Source of the DNA: Sweltsa coloradensis
Lineage: Eukaryota; Arthropoda; Insecta; Plecoptera; Chloroperlidae
Length of the DNA stretch: 64,000 nucleotides
Reading direction: 5' to 3'
Assembly: GCA_024449915.1 (NCBI GenBank)
Contig: JAMZAV010000104.1
Coordinates: 558,001-622,000 of the forward strand
In this document: piece after piece, positions 49,539-62,500 of the stretch
Numbering within the stretch: position 1 is the first letter of the stretch
Layout of the letters: each line of letters starts with the position of its first letter
Notes under the pieces: generated by a model
Seen by the model: only the letters and a program-made list of their open reading frames with translations
What the model was told of the DNA's origin: nothing
Database searches by the model: none
Program-made: the position numbers and the translations under genes

Positions 49539-49679
49539 AGCCTTCTCGGAGAATTCAACAAGGAGCAAGATGCCTTCATTAAGGAGAAACAAGGCAAGAA
49601 CTCCGATGCAGCCGTACCCCCGTGGGTAGGCTGTCCGAATGAAGAGGCGCTGAAGGAAGAATTCCTCTCTCTTTCCACG
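49539..49679 (+). CDS. Sap47: SYAP1/Sap47 exon, first recognised
   Basis: The sequence before this exon is T-rich and ends tgtgttttag. A second AG follows two bases later, so the exon could begin at 49539 (giving a complete AGC codon) or at 49541. It reads LLGEFNKEQDAFIKEKQG, then AAVPPW, then NEEALKEEFLSLST. This is the conserved region just before the BSD domain. The exon ends on a codon boundary at a gtaagc donor (49680). The coding frame differs from the longer open frame that overlaps it, which is a shadow. Confidence 0.92.
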
Positions 49680-52600
49680 GTAAGCCATGTCTCGATGACT
49701 CTCGTTGTGTTGTGGGTATTACACAGGAACTGCGATCAGTCATTGGTTACAATTGCCAGTTGGCGTATTACACAGAGATTGATGAAATGCGCAAATAAGA
49801 AATTGCCATTTTAAATCATAATTAACCAGTGGATTATTGTAGTATTGTAACTGTAAATATCAGAGTAATAATAACTAAAAACTCGTATCCAACGATGTCA
49901 GGTTGAACCACGTCAAGGATGTAAATAATGGAATATAGTGTTTTTCCAAGTAGTGCTGCAAAGAAGGTGATTTATTATTGACGATCACGTGGTACACAAC
50001 CAGTTGGAGTGAATCAAAAAATATAAAATAAATGCAACTGCGTATTGTTGTTGTGGCTATTTGTATGTGTCTATTGTACAGCACATGCTCATATCTTCCT
50101 GGTTGCTAAATTTGGCTAATTGCTTCCCTGTGATACTAAAACTAGCTGGCATATAAAATATACAAATCATATTGATTAGGCTCTTTGTGTGTACTGGGAG
50201 GCTTCTTTAGCATAGAGATGAATTTTATCCCTGAAGTTTCTTCAACATCTTGCCTAGTATGAAAGGTCATAGATCGCAATTCTTACGTTTAAAATTGAGT
50301 GGCTTTAATGTGAACAAAGTTTAAAATAGAATAAATTACATTTATATTTAAATGAGGTACTAAATATTCAGATAGATTTATAGAATAGAAATTAGAATCC
50401 ATAAATAATTAATAAGGTTCAAGTTCTGTGCCTTCAACCCCATTTCCATATTTTAAGCTTACGGAGAATTATTCTCGTTCTAGTGCCTCAATCCACGGAA
50501 TGATATCTCGACATACATTACTCTTGACCTATATCTCTACTGTGCAAGTATGTTTGTTAGTTCTCCCAAGTACTTTAGAGATGCAATGCTGCATTGTGAC
50601 CCTTGTGAGTGGAGCTGGATATCTCTGGAGTATTTCTTATTATTTCTATGGCTCATTATCCTGAGATGTAGCAATTACCATCTATAATACATGGAGAAAT
50701 AGGATATTCTCTAGTTTGAAGAACCAACCTATGTATGTTTACGAGTGTCATATTGTTGTAAATGGTACAAGACCCAACCTTATGACTGGGGAGTGGAGCA
50801 TTGTGACAATTCCATTCTACATTTTCTGTCACTGTCATAGCAATGTAATCTCATTTCTACATTCACAAATTTGTAAGAGATATATTAAACATAAGTAACA
50901 GAATGTTCATACTTCATCGTTATCACAGATAATGTACACTCCATTTTCTACTACAATGGCATAACTATTTTGTCAAGTTTTATTATCAAAGTACACCCTG
51001 TAGCCTATAAACATTTTGGAAATTAATATGATGTATTTGTAATGATGAGAGATTCATAATTTAAATTAATTTTCCCTCACCTTGTGTGTCATATTTTTGC
51101 CTTGTATATTCTGTACGTGGTTGCATGTGTTACTCATTTAAAACAAAACTAAAACGCTATTATAGTTTAAGATAATGCAATTTTTTTTTAAATTGGTATA
51201 ATATTTACCCCTTTTTTATTTTTTAATATTAATCTCGCAAATGTATCTTTCAGGATCGGCGGAACTTTGTCCGCAGCCCACCTGCCGGAGTCGAATTTGA
51301 ATTCGATTACGAGGTCAGTTACCCTGTTGCCTTGGCAACGCTGGCTGAAGATCCCAACCTGGAGAAGATGAGATTCGAACTCGTACCTAAAGTGTAAGTG
51401 GAGTGTTCGATTTAATCACGGGAGTGCAATTATTCGTGCGCATCTTGTAGGCTATACAAACTCATGCGCTGGCCGTTATAATGTGGAGTCTCTCCCTAGT
51501 CCCTAGTGTAAATAGCAATTAGCCTGCAATTTCCACACTGCTGAGAGACTCAATTGACTTTTCCTTTGTTGCTAAACCCATTCATGTTCTATATGTATTG
51601 ACATTTTCAAAAGTGTTTTTTTGACAGTGTATTACTTGTATTGTGTTTAGGCACTATAGCTTAAGAGATTACAATAAAGATGGCACTCTCATTTCAACTC
51701 TGGAAAAAGTCAAGTAATATGTCAAGTTTATGTGTTATGTTAAGTGCAATGTTAAAATGTAAGTACTGTATTTTAGGTATGATCCACAAGTCAATTTCTT
51801 TCACCTGTAAAGGACTTGTTTTTGAAAACCCGTTTTCCAAAGCTGGAATAATGTCTTAACAATTACAATTATTAATGGTACATGTAGGCTATTTATGTTT
51901 TGTGTAATTGCAATTGTATTAGCTTCAATGAATCAATTTATGCAAACCAAAGCAAGGGGTTCTTAGAAGTAAACAATCATTTTTTAAAGTGAAATTCAAT
52001 GTTTAAAGAGACAGATTTGATTGTGACTGTTTGTTTGTTTTTGTGTGGGGGTCAGGATACCAATAGAAAAGCATTTTATATTGTTTGAACATTATTTCTT
52101 TATAATTTTAATACTTGAAGAATGGATCCTATTTACTATTCTTTGTGAGGTCACCTACATTGTTGGCTGACATTGCTGTACATCAAAGACTGCCTTCTTA
52201 ATGTCTAGCGGCCATATTCCCGTACACAAAAACATCGTTTTAGACAAACAAATGACATTAATGCATATAAAGAAACATTTTTTTGTTAACTGCCATGCAT
52301 ATAGAATCTATAGATACTCCTAGAATAAAAAAATTATAAGCCACACACTTATTAAATTCATAATTTTTTTACTCAAATACAATCTTATGATTGCAGCACA
52401 CACGGTTTAGAGAATAATGCTAGAAGCTACTGTCATTGCTCGTAATATCCTTGACTAGTCTAGTTGTTTAATTGCCCGCTTGACCTGTTTAGTATCAAAG
52501 AAGAAGAATTCTGGCGCAACTACTTCTACCGCGTGAGCCTCATACGACAGGCAAACGAACTCTCCTCCATGGCCCAAGAAAGCAGCCCCTCATCCCGGAT

Positions 52601-55600
52601 CAACAGCGTTGAAGGCGAGCCCACAGGTAACCCCCCCTCTGAGTCGCCCATAGAACTAACTCGGAGCCCACATAATACCACCGCTCCGTATTAATACATT
52701 CATTTCAAACTAGCGGCTGTGTAGACATAGCTCAAGATGTGTCTAATGGCCCGATTACAACACGTAAGTCTAGCATGTAATGTGCACGTAATCAGTGGGC
52801 ACGCTTTGCACTGTAGATAATTAACTAAGTGTCTAGTACGTATATTAGTTTATGATTTTGTTTCTGTTGTGATGTGAGGGATGAGCTTAGTCAACAGTTA
52901 CCAATATTAACTACCTCTTGTATATGAATTAACTGGAAGGTGTAAACTACTTATAACACTCTTCGTAACCTGGCAATGAATTGCCGCAGTGGTTTTTCGT
53001 GGGCATTCTGGTGTTGAAGTGCATACATCATTTGGTTGAGGAACAAGATACTTTTAGTGGTTCTTACAGATGAAATAATAATACTTTCCCCCCCTGCTAA
53101 GAGCTAACATAATAAATATAAGCATGCCTTCAAATGTGATGAACCATCTGCCATATTGCAAACTAACAAAGCAGTCTAGCCTAACCCTGTGTTGGTTTGG
53201 TTGGTAGTAAATTGCGTAATGCAATCTTGGTTGGTGATATTTATGATAAGTGCATACAATTTAAACTATGTAATAAGAAAGAACACAACGTAAAACCATG
53301 TAGGTATACTTGTTTGTAGGATGCACAATGAGTTGACATCTGAGCTATGGAACCTTTAGCGTGGAGAAATTCTGTTTTCTTCATTATCGTTAAACATCTT
53401 TTCAAATTTGGTCATTTTAATACCAGTTGAATATTGCAACTGCCACTCACAGGCAACCTACATTCATATAAATAGGGTGTATCTTATTTTAAATGCACTG
53501 ATACTTTATTCTTACCGTAGAGAAAATTAACAACACAGACTGCCTTGCAGCTTTTATTATCTCATAAACAGTATAGTAGAATTTATATAACCGAATCTAA
53601 TTTTTATTACAGTACTAGTAGGCCTACACCACTGCTTAAACATTTATAAAATATAATATAATTAAAATAATAACTCTAAGTAATAGTGCAGCACACAATC
53701 AATAAATACAACTAAAAGCAATGTAGTAAAAGTTAACCTTGTGGCCAGTCCAATACCCAATCAGTTCAAACTTTAACAATAGTTTGTTATCAGACGACAA
53801 CATTGTCCTAAAAGTGGCCTTGTACTTCAAAACCCTGTGATAATAATACAAATCATTATTATTGTGAACATTTTCATACCCAGAACCTCCTACGCTACAA
53901 TCTGATGCTCTTTTTAACTGAGCTGTTGGGCCACAAGGCAAACTTAACAATTGCTAGCACATAACTTAAGCTTCAAATAAACCCTATTTTAAAACCCTAT
54001 CTATAACCTTTGTTAAGAAACAACAGCATTGTTCATAAAGGAGGATGTTGTTTATAAACCCTGTACCGGTAATAAAATTATAAATATAATAAAAATGCAA
54101 TCATTAAATATGTACAATTTAATTAATTTGGAGTGCCAAAGAATAAACCATTCATCATTACCTAAATCATATCTCGTTAAATTACTTCTGTAAGGTAGTT
54201 GACCATAAAAACATAAAAATATTGTTGTCTTGAACCTGTTACAACTTATATTAATATGTTGTCTTTATACTTGATGCCTTAACTTCCTAAATTGTTATGT
54301 TTTGCCAGTACAGTATTCAATGTTTAAATTATCTTGTTACATCCCACTAATTACACAACGTCAGGTACAACTTTGACATAAATTGAAACACTTTATACAG
54401 ACCTTTATGCTGTGCAGACCATTTTGCCATTGATACATACATTTACATTGCATTACCAGAAATAGACCTATGTAGGATACAATCTCTTTAAATCGGCTTA
54501 TTTCAATTGGTTAAGCCTCTTTAAGTGGAATGTGTTAGGTAATTGTTTGTTAAAGCTTGGCTCTTAAACCAATTAACATATAAATCAATCATTTGTTTGA
54601 CTATTACAAAATTAAAGTTTAAAATTTTTAAAGGAGATTTAAAAAATACATATGTCAGGATACTTTGTAAATGATAAAATGATCAATCACAGTTGCTAAA
54701 TTGCTACAATTTTGCATTTAGTAGGCTGCGGGGATGTAGGATTATGTTTCTTTACATATGAGAATTTATGGAAGCGCATAGAAACGTGAATCGGAAGAAT
54801 CAATGAGACATAATGACTTTTAAATTAATTACCACTCTGATAACCGTTCTTCTTTGTTTCAACTGCCACATTATGTAATTAGGCTGTCGTGTATTTTTTA
54901 GTTTTCCAGTAGGGACAGTACTGTTTTTATCATTGTTCATGTCGGATGGAAAGGCATCAATTTCGTCTTGACCGCGCTCTCTCGATGAGGTATAGAGCTC
55001 GTCGTGTGTGGGAACTGTTGGCTTTGCTCTCCGCGTCTCCCTTTGTTTAGTTTGTGCTGAGTGAGTGTTGTGTTCGGTGTTTAGCTAAATCTCGTCACGA
55101 GGAAGTTTATGTGAGCGCAAACACGGAGGCGGACGTCAGTCCAACGCACGAGTTTGTTTCGGATACGTTCCGGGCGAGCTCTACGGATCTGGAAGAGGTC
55201 AGGGAGGGCATGCGGATACTAGGCATGGACCCCGACAAGAGAGAAGGTAAGACAGATGTGTGATGAACTGATGATGTCCAATTATCTGTGTGTGTCCAAT
55301 ATTATTATTACATTTTTAACAACAAAACTAGAGATTTTCTTGTCAATAATAATTTTGTATACTAGCTTTGTAACAATTACTTTCGATTAAAATGAAATAT
55401 TGTCTCTAGTTTATTTGCTCCGCTAATCTATTTACTTTAAACTATAATCCCGATTAATCCGTACATATTTTCTTGTTTATCAATTGAATGTGGATATTTT
55501 CTATCAATTTCCCTATTGACTGGACAAATTGCAAATGTTACTACAGTAATTTTATACCAAATTAAATTATTGTTTCACGGTCGTAATGTAGTCTAGCTGT

Positions 55601-58600
55601 GTTGCATTTATTTCAGTATTTTTTTGTCGTCAGTTTAAGTTACTTTATGATTATAAACATCCCTTACCCTTAGTAATCTTTTTGAAATCCTCTATTTTAT
55701 TTAAGGTACCTAGATTACACAGCAAGGCAATACAATCATGACAAATTAAGTAAGCATAGAAACGAGTATTTTAATTTTTTTACTCTTTTTTTGTCCTGTT
55801 ACGTCTGTGTGTTTTGGAGTGTTCTACTAGTATATCGTTAGTGTTCTCTGTACTGGCCTGTAACCAGTATTGACGGGAGGTGTGTCGAGGTAAATGTCTA
55901 GCCTGCTGTGGCCATCTTACAAGATGTTGGTGGTGCCGTCATGTGGATGGAAGAGATCCTCTTGCATCATGCGTCAGGTGTAGACTGTCACGTTTTGTTA
56001 TTTACACTGCTTCGTTGATCTATGTTACCACTGTCGCTACATTGCACCTCCTCCTTTAACCAGCGGCAAAGTATATTGTTTGAAGCTTTGTGTAAATGTA
56101 CAGTATCATTCAATGTATTAATACATATATCTTCTTGAGTAGTGCCTTCTTTTCTGTAATTCTCTTCTGTGTTTCCCAGTGTTCATTTGGGCATACTCTA
56201 TTCTAGGCTATTTCTGTACTGTACATATTCATTTTTTTTGCCTTGAAACTGGACTCTAGTACCGACTAATTTAACATTCCGAACCTATTATAGTTTCAAA
56301 CACTAGAAACATCTAAAATTGAAACACTTGCGCAAGGTAGAATGTATTCATACTACTCCGTAATGGAGCTGGGATGGCAAGGCTACATTTACCATTACTT
56401 GATGTTTGAAGGTGATTCCACCCATGATAACATGTTTTCTCAGATGTGTATTAAAACTTTAAAATATCTTGTTCTGCAATAGTGTTATGAATGATTATAT
56501 GGAAGTGTTCTTTGGGCACTCAGCAAATATTGCTTGTTTAGTGTGTTTTACTTTTGCCAGTAAACCAGTAGTGTGCCTACCATTAGGCAATTATTATTTA
56601 ATTTTTACGTAATTAGGTAGGTTGTCAACAAATGGGTTTCTTTTAAAAATCTATTTGTACCTACAATTTTTGTTGTGAGATACAAAGTTTAAAAAATAAC
56701 TTTTATAAGAGTACGTACTTTATAACATTCATACAATATAAGATACCCGTTACCAAAAATATGTATACATTATAGAATAATTGTAATTAGGTACTAAAAT
56801 CTCTACAGGCATATACGTAGTAATGTAAAGCATGTTTTCCACTCATCATTTACTGTGTGCCCCATATGAAGTCCTTATATCTCTTGTTTTCAATGCCAAT
56901 CAGTATTAGATACGTTCAATGCATGGTTTATAAAGCGTAGAAAACTGGTGGAACTGTCTTTATCTCTTTGTGTATAACTATGATATCAATGCCAATGCTT
57001 GCATGAAACTGGTTTGCAAAGGGAATGAATGCATTTTTCATCAATGGCTGCAAGTAAGCATGTGGGGATATGCATTCGGCCTTTGCAACATATTCCGATT
57101 AAGCCGATTACTACATTAATAATCTAATTATTGGCTTACTGCTAACCAAATCTGTATGCATAATTTTACAACAGCTTACCGCATTTGTACTTGAACTAGC
57201 TTGGATCATGGCCCTAAAATTGCTTTGTTTATAATATGCTGTGCTCGTTTGTTGTATCTCACACTCATATATCGTCTTCTACCTAGGAAGATTATACCTT
57301 CATGGGTATGTTTGAAAGACAACTACAGTACTAGTAGTATAAATAGGTGAAATCCATAACATGAAATAGTAAATTGTTATGAATAAACTATGTACTACTA
57401 TTTACCATCGACATAATATGAAGGTCCACATAATTCAGTTATTCAATCTTCAATCTACATTTAAAGCGAAGTATAAATATTACTATTAGTGCATTTTATA
57501 AAATAAAATAAATATTATAAAAATATATAAACTAAGCCTATGCCTACAAAGTTTTATTTTGTAAAATATCAGATATTAGGTACTAGGAGATGCGCCAAGG
57601 GGATAAAACGCGAAGCGCTAGTATGAGGTTGTCTGTAGGTGGGCGTAGCATATTGGTTTAAATCTCTATGGCCATGTTCAAGTTTTCCCAAACTAATTAT
57701 ATCGAGAAGTAAAAGATTTGGTTATGATAAAGCCAGTCGTGAGCGAGCAGTCCGTCTCCACATTTTCCGTTAAGAAGACGACAGAAACTACGCTCGGGCA
57801 TTGATTATCTTAGTTAGTTGTTTGAGTTTGAAGTACAGCTCTGATTAGATGATATGATAAATTCAGATGATAGAGATTTGTTTTTTATTTTCCTCTTATA
57901 GCCTACGGTGTAATAAGGACCTAGGCCTAAGGCTATGGGATAATGAAGTCATAGTCTTTTAATAGGTAAGAAAACATAAAGTCATTTAAATAGTGTTTAG
58001 AATTTGAATGTTTTAAAAGATTTATGTACTATCCTAGTTAAGTGGTAACGTAAACTTTAAAACATGAACACAAATTGCGGGGACTAGTTCGGATAACACA
58101 GATTACAAGATACATTCAGGTCTTAATGTATCATTGTTTCGATTGTCAATGTTACCTGCCTATTATTATTGTGTAATTTGTTAGGGTTTTATGCATGGAA
58201 TCTAGAAACCGTTTAGCCTGTGATAAACGATACGTCAGTAATTTGTCAATTTGTGGGTAGATATGGCACATATTTTAGTTCCAGTACAAAATGAACAACA
58301 CAAAATTAATATTGCACATACAGTAATTTGTTAAAATTGCAAATCATCTTGTAAACATTTTCATAGTTAATTTGTTAATCAATTAGATTTTAATTCATAA
58401 TTAGCATTGTCACAGTGATTACATTGTGTATTTGATAGCCACATACTGATACTACTAGCAGGATTTCATGTCAAATTCACCATCAACATAATATACATAG
58501 TATGTAATCGTTTGGCCTCGTATTATAATTCTTAATTGACCGAATAATGGGTCGAAACTCACAATATTGATTTAAATAAAACCAATTTGACATAAGTGTT

Positions 58601-61086
58601 AGTTTGGGAAATAATTTTGTAAGCACTTAGAATTAATGTTCCTTTATAGTGCAACTTTGGATTGAAATTGGCTATTTTTGACACCTTAGATGTTTTTAGA
58701 TTTTAGTATGATGAATGGTATTTTTTCCCAAACTAAATTCTAAAACAATAATTTGTGTTACAATTGTTTCAAGGTCAAAGGAGCTACTAATTTCCACAAC
58801 AATCATATAATTATATTATATGACATTATTTAATTGTTGTTCGGAACAGAAGAAAATTAACAGACCACCATTGCTCACAACTTCAGAAAAACCTTCGTTT
58901 AGGTTTCGAGAACATTCATCGACCTCAAAATTGATCTTCGTAGTTTATAATAATTTAATAAACGCCGTGTGACGAAGTCGTCATATACAGATGCTCACGC
59001 TATGCCTACACAAGCAACCTCATTCTAGATTTTATTTTTTATTTTTGGGGTAACAAGAGTAACTTGGTAGTTTTAAAGGCAAATAGGCTAGGTTAGTAGA
59101 GCTAGAAAAGATGATGCAACTTTGCAAGTCATTGGTATTACTTGTGGCTAAGCCATCAGAGTGTCATAGTGTGAATACAGTCTTTATTTTTAGTTTAAAA
59201 TAAAATATGCAATTAAATGTAGTGCCTTGATTTCCACTGTACTATGGGGTTGAACAAACTCAAATCGTGTGGGCTGTGCCAATCTGTTTGGCAAACACAT
59301 TAGCCATTCATTTTAACATGTTATTTGTACTAGGAACTTGAACATTGTACAGTTAATTTTGTAAGGAACTAAACTTTTACAAAGTTTAGATTGGAGAAGG
59401 GTTGACAGGTTAGGAAAGCATAGAGAACATAAAGCCCAGCCTGAAGGGCTGGGTGTGACAAAACTTTTCATCTGCTGATGACAACTGCAGCTAATTTAAA
59501 GTTATTTATTACCTTAATCCACTTTTACAAAGTTTATAAGGAACTTCTGCAGTACTGAAACAACATGTCATATACTGAACAATTGACTGTTGTAAATTTA
59601 TTGATTATTTCCTGGTAGAGTAGTAATAACTTACTTAGTTTGTTTTTTGTGATTTTTTTATCTAGTTTGTAGGTAGGTAGTTCATTCATTGAATTTGGTC
59701 TTAGATCAACAATATTGGTGAGTACTTTTAAGACTAAGCTTTTTGCCAAATTTCAGCAATTTGTTTTCTTGAGTGATTTAACATGTTTTTGTGTAATTAA
59801 AGGGTAAGGCTTTGGTTTGGTCTGTTTTGTCTACAGCCTAAGAAGACGCAGGCACGCATGGTGAAGCACACAACTATCCCTCTCTCCCCACCTCCCCTCC
59901 TCTCCCTGACGTCCCCTTCCGCCATGAATGCCAGCGTTTCATTACGTACTTGCTTCTTATTAGAGCATCATCCCTGAGCATGAATCTAGCCCACATCACT
60001 CATCTATCTGGGAGATTTGTTCGCAGGCTCGATCCAGAGCTATTCATTGAGATTAAGCTAAAACCTATGACAATATAAGTTTCTATGCAATATTTATGAT
60101 AGTTTACGCACCGTTGAAGATAACGGTTTTCACCGTGCATTAGGGTGTTTTTAAGTAGGTAGCGTTTGAACTGTTGAATACTGTTCAAACTGCACTGCGG
60201 GAAACCAGTTGTTACAATGTTGAAATGCACTTGGCACTGAACCATTGCATTTAAATGCATGTAAATTCATTTGCACTTATTGAAGGTTTGTTTGTAAGCT
60301 AGGAAAGCATTAGAAGTGTAGTTATACCTGTGCAGGGTTGCTTGCTGCCCCAATCCATGACGGTAGTAGTATGAACATAATTCATGATCTCATAGCTTAT
60401 CATTTAGAATTTAGATGTTTTATTCTTCTTTTCTGTTTATTCTTTATTTTGTGTAAGAGCTTTTGTTCCTTTACTGCTGGAGCTAAAATGTTCGTAAACT
60501 GCTCCATTACCAAGTGCCAAGGCATGGAAAGCTATACTGGAGTGGGAACCCTGTCATCCCACAACTGTGAAAAATGGGGAAATATTTGGGGAAAATGGGA
60601 AACATTTAAACAGGAAGTGGGGATCGCTCTTCGGTCGACTGTTGGTCCAGGATTGCTCACTGGGTTGCCAGTCGACAAGTTGTGAACACCTCTTGCACAT
60701 GTCAGGGATCACCTCCCAACTAGTACAGCCCCAAACCTTATGGCACTTGCGTAGAACCGAGGTACACATTCCGTACGGCATGCCGATTATTCTTTTCCTA
60801 GTTTACGTACTTTTTCGTTTGATTCCTGTAGATACAGAGTAGGTAGTGTATGCCTTATTTATTTTCTCCTACCTCGGAATGCTTAGGTGTTTGGGTTTAG
60901 TTTTTGTGTTTGTCGTTCGCTCGCTTCCTTCTGTCTCTTTCCCCAGAAGAAGAGTGGGAGCGAGAGCTCGAAGCCGAGCTGCAGGATTACGAAGTGGTTA
61001 CCGACGGCAACAACACCACACGGGATCGAAGTCTCGAGAACCAGATCCAAGAAATGTTGGACTCTGAAGACGAAGACCTCAAGTAG
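49539..61086 (+). CDS. Sap47: SYAP1/Sap47 BSD-domain protein, C-terminal part (5 exons)
   Basis: Coding exons are 49539-49679, 51254-51393, 52493-52626, 55085-55246 and 60947-61086. From 49542 they join to 714 nt, which is 237 codons plus TAG. Every intron has a GT donor and AG acceptor, and all phases agree. The peptide has the family order: a lysine/glutamate-rich helix ending in AAVPPW, then LSTDRRNFVRSPPAGVEF, then the BSD domain with YPVALA and EEEFWRNYFYRVSLI (the FW signature), an acidic linker with HEFVSDTF, and a C-terminal coiled segment with WERELEAELQDYEVV ending in acidic residues. Animal SYAP1/Sap47 proteins are synapse- or Golgi-associated adaptors; the mammalian one is reported to act in AKT1 signalling, and the fly one sits at nerve terminals. 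About 80-110 N-terminal residues, including the start, are missing here because the upstream exons were not recognised. The symbol follows the insect name and is an orthology inference. Confidence 0.93.
49680..51253 (+). other. Intron between first two recognised Sap47 exons
   Basis: The intron is 1.57 kb with a gtaagc donor and a T-rich tract ending cag. It is AT-rich and contains only short chance frames. I see no recognisable repeat or gene inside it. Confidence 0.8.
51254..51393 (+). CDS. Sap47: SYAP1/Sap47 exon, start of BSD domain
   Basis: The acceptor is a T-rich tract plus CAG at 51251-51253. The exon reads DRRNFVRSPPAGVEFEFDYE, then YPVALATLAEDPNLEKMRFE and LVPKV, the N-terminal half of the BSD module. 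It ends two bases into a valine codon at a consensus gtaagt donor. The 140-nt length gives phase 2, matching the single base supplied by the next exon. Base composition is clearly richer in G+C than the flanking introns. Confidence 0.94.
51394..52492 (+). other. Sap47 intron, BSD-domain interior
   Basis: The 1.1-kb intron has a gtaagt donor and a tgacctgtttag acceptor. It interrupts a valine codon in the middle of the BSD domain. AT-rich; nothing else recognised. Confidence 0.85.
52493..52626 (+). CDS. Sap47: SYAP1/Sap47 exon, BSD domain FW motif
   Basis: The acceptor is tgacctgtttag. The first base completes the split valine codon, then IKEEEFWRNYFYRVSLI and RQANELSSMAQE follow. Phe-Trp in EEEFW is the hallmark BSD pair. 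After the domain the exon becomes Ser/Pro-rich (SSPSSRINSVEGEPT), consistent with the start of a disordered linker. It ends one base into a codon at a gtaacc donor. Translation past the donor runs on for some 20 codons before a stop, so intron retention would give a truncated protein. Confidence 0.93.
52627..55084 (+). other. Sap47 intron in the linker region
   Basis: This 2.46-kb intron contains a minus-strand tRNA-derived piece near 53.9 kb (listed separately). Otherwise it is AT-rich. Vertebrate SYAP1 has a longer linker at this point, so small alternative exons could be hidden here. None was evident. Confidence 0.75.
53868..53945 (-). mobile_element. tRNA-derived SINE head in a Sap47 intron
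   Basis: On the minus strand CAACAGCTCAGTTAAAAAGA GCATCAGATTGTAGC is a clear D-arm and anticodon arm (GCTCAGTT-AGAGCA), followed by GAGGTTCTGGGTATGAAAA, a decayed box B. This order matches tRNA-derived SINEs. It is antisense to the host gene. Confidence 0.6.
55085..55246 (+). CDS. Sap47: SYAP1/Sap47 exon, linker with FVSDTF motif
   Basis: Of two candidate acceptors (55049-55050 and 55083-55084), only the second restores the frame: the g carried over from the previous exon plus ct gives alanine. The exon reads HEEVYVSANTEADVSPTHEF, VSDTFRASSTDLEEVREGM and LGMDPDKRE. The THEFVSDTF segment matches the conserved SEFVSDAF-type stretch after the BSD domain in SYAP1 proteins. The donor is a consensus gtaaga, leaving one base for the next codon. 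Confidence 0.9.
55247..60946 (+). other. Large last Sap47 intron
   Basis: The intron is 5.7 kb with a gtaaga donor and a ccccag acceptor. It is AT-rich, with one GC-richer patch at 59830-60000 that contains an open frame in splice phase (listed separately). I saw no mobile element in it, in contrast with the repeat-dense upstream 49 kb. Confidence 0.8.
59843..60078 (+). CDS. Candidate alternative 3' exon of Sap47
   Basis: An acceptor-like tract (ttttgtctacagcctaag) precedes 59843. Spliced from the exon ending at 55246, the carried-over g plus aa gives glutamate, and the frame stays open for 78 codons to a TAA at 60076-60078. The first part is proline/serine-rich (PSLPTSPPLPDVPFRHE). GC content is higher than in the surrounding intron. 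Against it: the better AG six bases upstream gives an immediate stop in this phase, no conserved motif is recognised, and the second half looks like chance sequence. It might be an alternative C terminus or merely a fortuitous frame. Confidence 0.25.
60947..61086 (+). CDS. Sap47: SYAP1/Sap47 terminal coding exon
   Basis: A strong polypyrimidine tract (ctgtctctttccccag) precedes the exon. The first two bases complete a glutamate codon, then EEEWERELEAELQDYEVV follows, which is the near-invariant C-terminal helix of the family. The end is QIQEMLDSEDEDLK and a TAG stop at 61084-61086. The acidic last residues match the usual SYAP1/Sap47 C terminus. Three other open frames cover the same bases and are shadows. 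Confidence 0.95.
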
Positions 61087-62072
61087 TTGTCGCCCCGACA
61101 CACACGCTCGACTCACGGTCGGCCGTACCGTGCTACTAGAGGCAGCCTCAATACTTGTGAGGTGTATGATCATACGCCAGGAAAGGCTATGTGCATTCCA
61201 TCATCATCGCTCATTAAAGTTTGGCAAACCGTATGGTGCAGTAATTGATCGGCCTAGAATGAACACAAGGATAGGAAGTTTCGGAACATGACCGTGTGTT
61301 TGGTGACACCAAAAAATTGCAAAACTTCGGGACAGAAATGCATAACAAAAAGGCTTTCTGTGGTTTCGGTTTGTATCATTGGTACGTGTTTGAACGTCGA
61401 GCTTCTGATGTGAAAAACTGAACCGAAAGTCAAATACCGCTGAGAATCTCTTTCTTATCATCACAAGCTTGTGGCAACATTGTACTGGTGTTGCATGCTG
61501 CAACCTTAAGATGAGAGTGATATGGAATGACAGATTAGTGGGAGGGGGAGAAGGGAACAGCTGCTCACTTAAACTCTTCAAAAAAACTTAGTTGATATGT
61601 CTCTCAGGTGCAAGGTGATCATTGCAGCTAGATGCTACAGAAACTAAATCTCCACCTTGGATGGTTCTTCTGTATTTGGAATTTCTTTTTCACATACGGG
61701 TTACTTTTTTCGTGCAGATATGTCTGTTCCTTCTCCCCAATACCCAATCGTGCAGCTAAATGTCAAATCATCAACTCCCATGTATTCATCAAAATATTAT
61801 TATAAAGACTTCGGTGTGTCTACAATATCTTCAAGATATGCCTATACATACAATAGATAGTTGTCATGACTGTAATATTATAAATTATAAATATACATAT
61901 ATATTATATATTCATGATCGGTTGGGTGATTTGTTTGAGAAAAACATTTGTTTACAAATATCTCATGTTGATCACAATGCGCAGCAAGAATGGATCATTG
62001 AAGGAATGGTACACGGTGTATTTGGAATGAAGATAAATTTTAAATATTGTTAATTGAAAATAAGATTATACA

Positions 62073-62080
62073 TGTATATA
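62073..62080 (+). promoter_or_regulatory. Pumilio-type element in the 3' UTR
   Basis: TGTATATA fits the Pumilio recognition consensus TGTANATA and lies in the inferred SYAP1/Sap47 3' UTR. In AT-rich sequence this octamer is expected by chance fairly often, so only the location supports it. Confidence 0.25.
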
Positions 62081-62490
62081 ATGTAACTATGGAATATGCC
62101 ACTTCCAGTTCATATGTAAGTGTAACGGTACTCTATATATATATCATCTTCGAACATTACTCTAAATGGTGTCTTTAAAGCAACTCTGTTTTTCAATGTT
62201 AACCTGATTGTCGTCTTTAAAAAAATACACAATCTATGCATCATTGTCTCGTCTCGTCATGTCTACCTCCGGCGGTTTTACTTGGTACTGGTTGTATCCA
62301 CATGAATCTCTCTGGCGTTCAATGTTCCTACAGACCAGTTCTACCACTCCAAGAAGATTGTCGGAAAGAGCGACATATGTTAAAGTTAGACTTCAAACAT
62401 AACTACTCACTGTAAATTTCATTTTATTATCAATGTGTTGTGTATCTATTGTGACAATGCAATTTGTGTGTACAATTGTAAATGTGTATA

Positions 62491-62500
62491 AATAAATAAA
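62491..62500 (+). terminator. Polyadenylation signal for SYAP1/Sap47
   Basis: AATAAATAAA contains two overlapping canonical AATAAA hexamers about 1.4 kb after the stop codon. It is followed within about 30 bases by GT-rich sequence (ggttatggtgagtg), the usual arrangement of hexamer and downstream element. Another AATAAA-like site (acaataaaag, near 62763) could serve a longer form. Confidence 0.6.

Noticed and set aside
49397..49582. 61-codon frame across the first recognised Sap47 exon
   Set aside because: It is out of frame with the conserved exon and crosses its acceptor site.
51325..51338. X-box-like GTTGCCTTGGCAAC inside a Sap47 exon
   Set aside because: The bases encode a conserved VALATL stretch, so the motif is explained by codons.
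60846..61291. Alternative frames of 73, 96 and 134 codons over the last Sap47 exon
   Set aside because: Shadows of the conserved exon. Only the frame with EEEWERELEAELQDYEVV continues the spliced protein.
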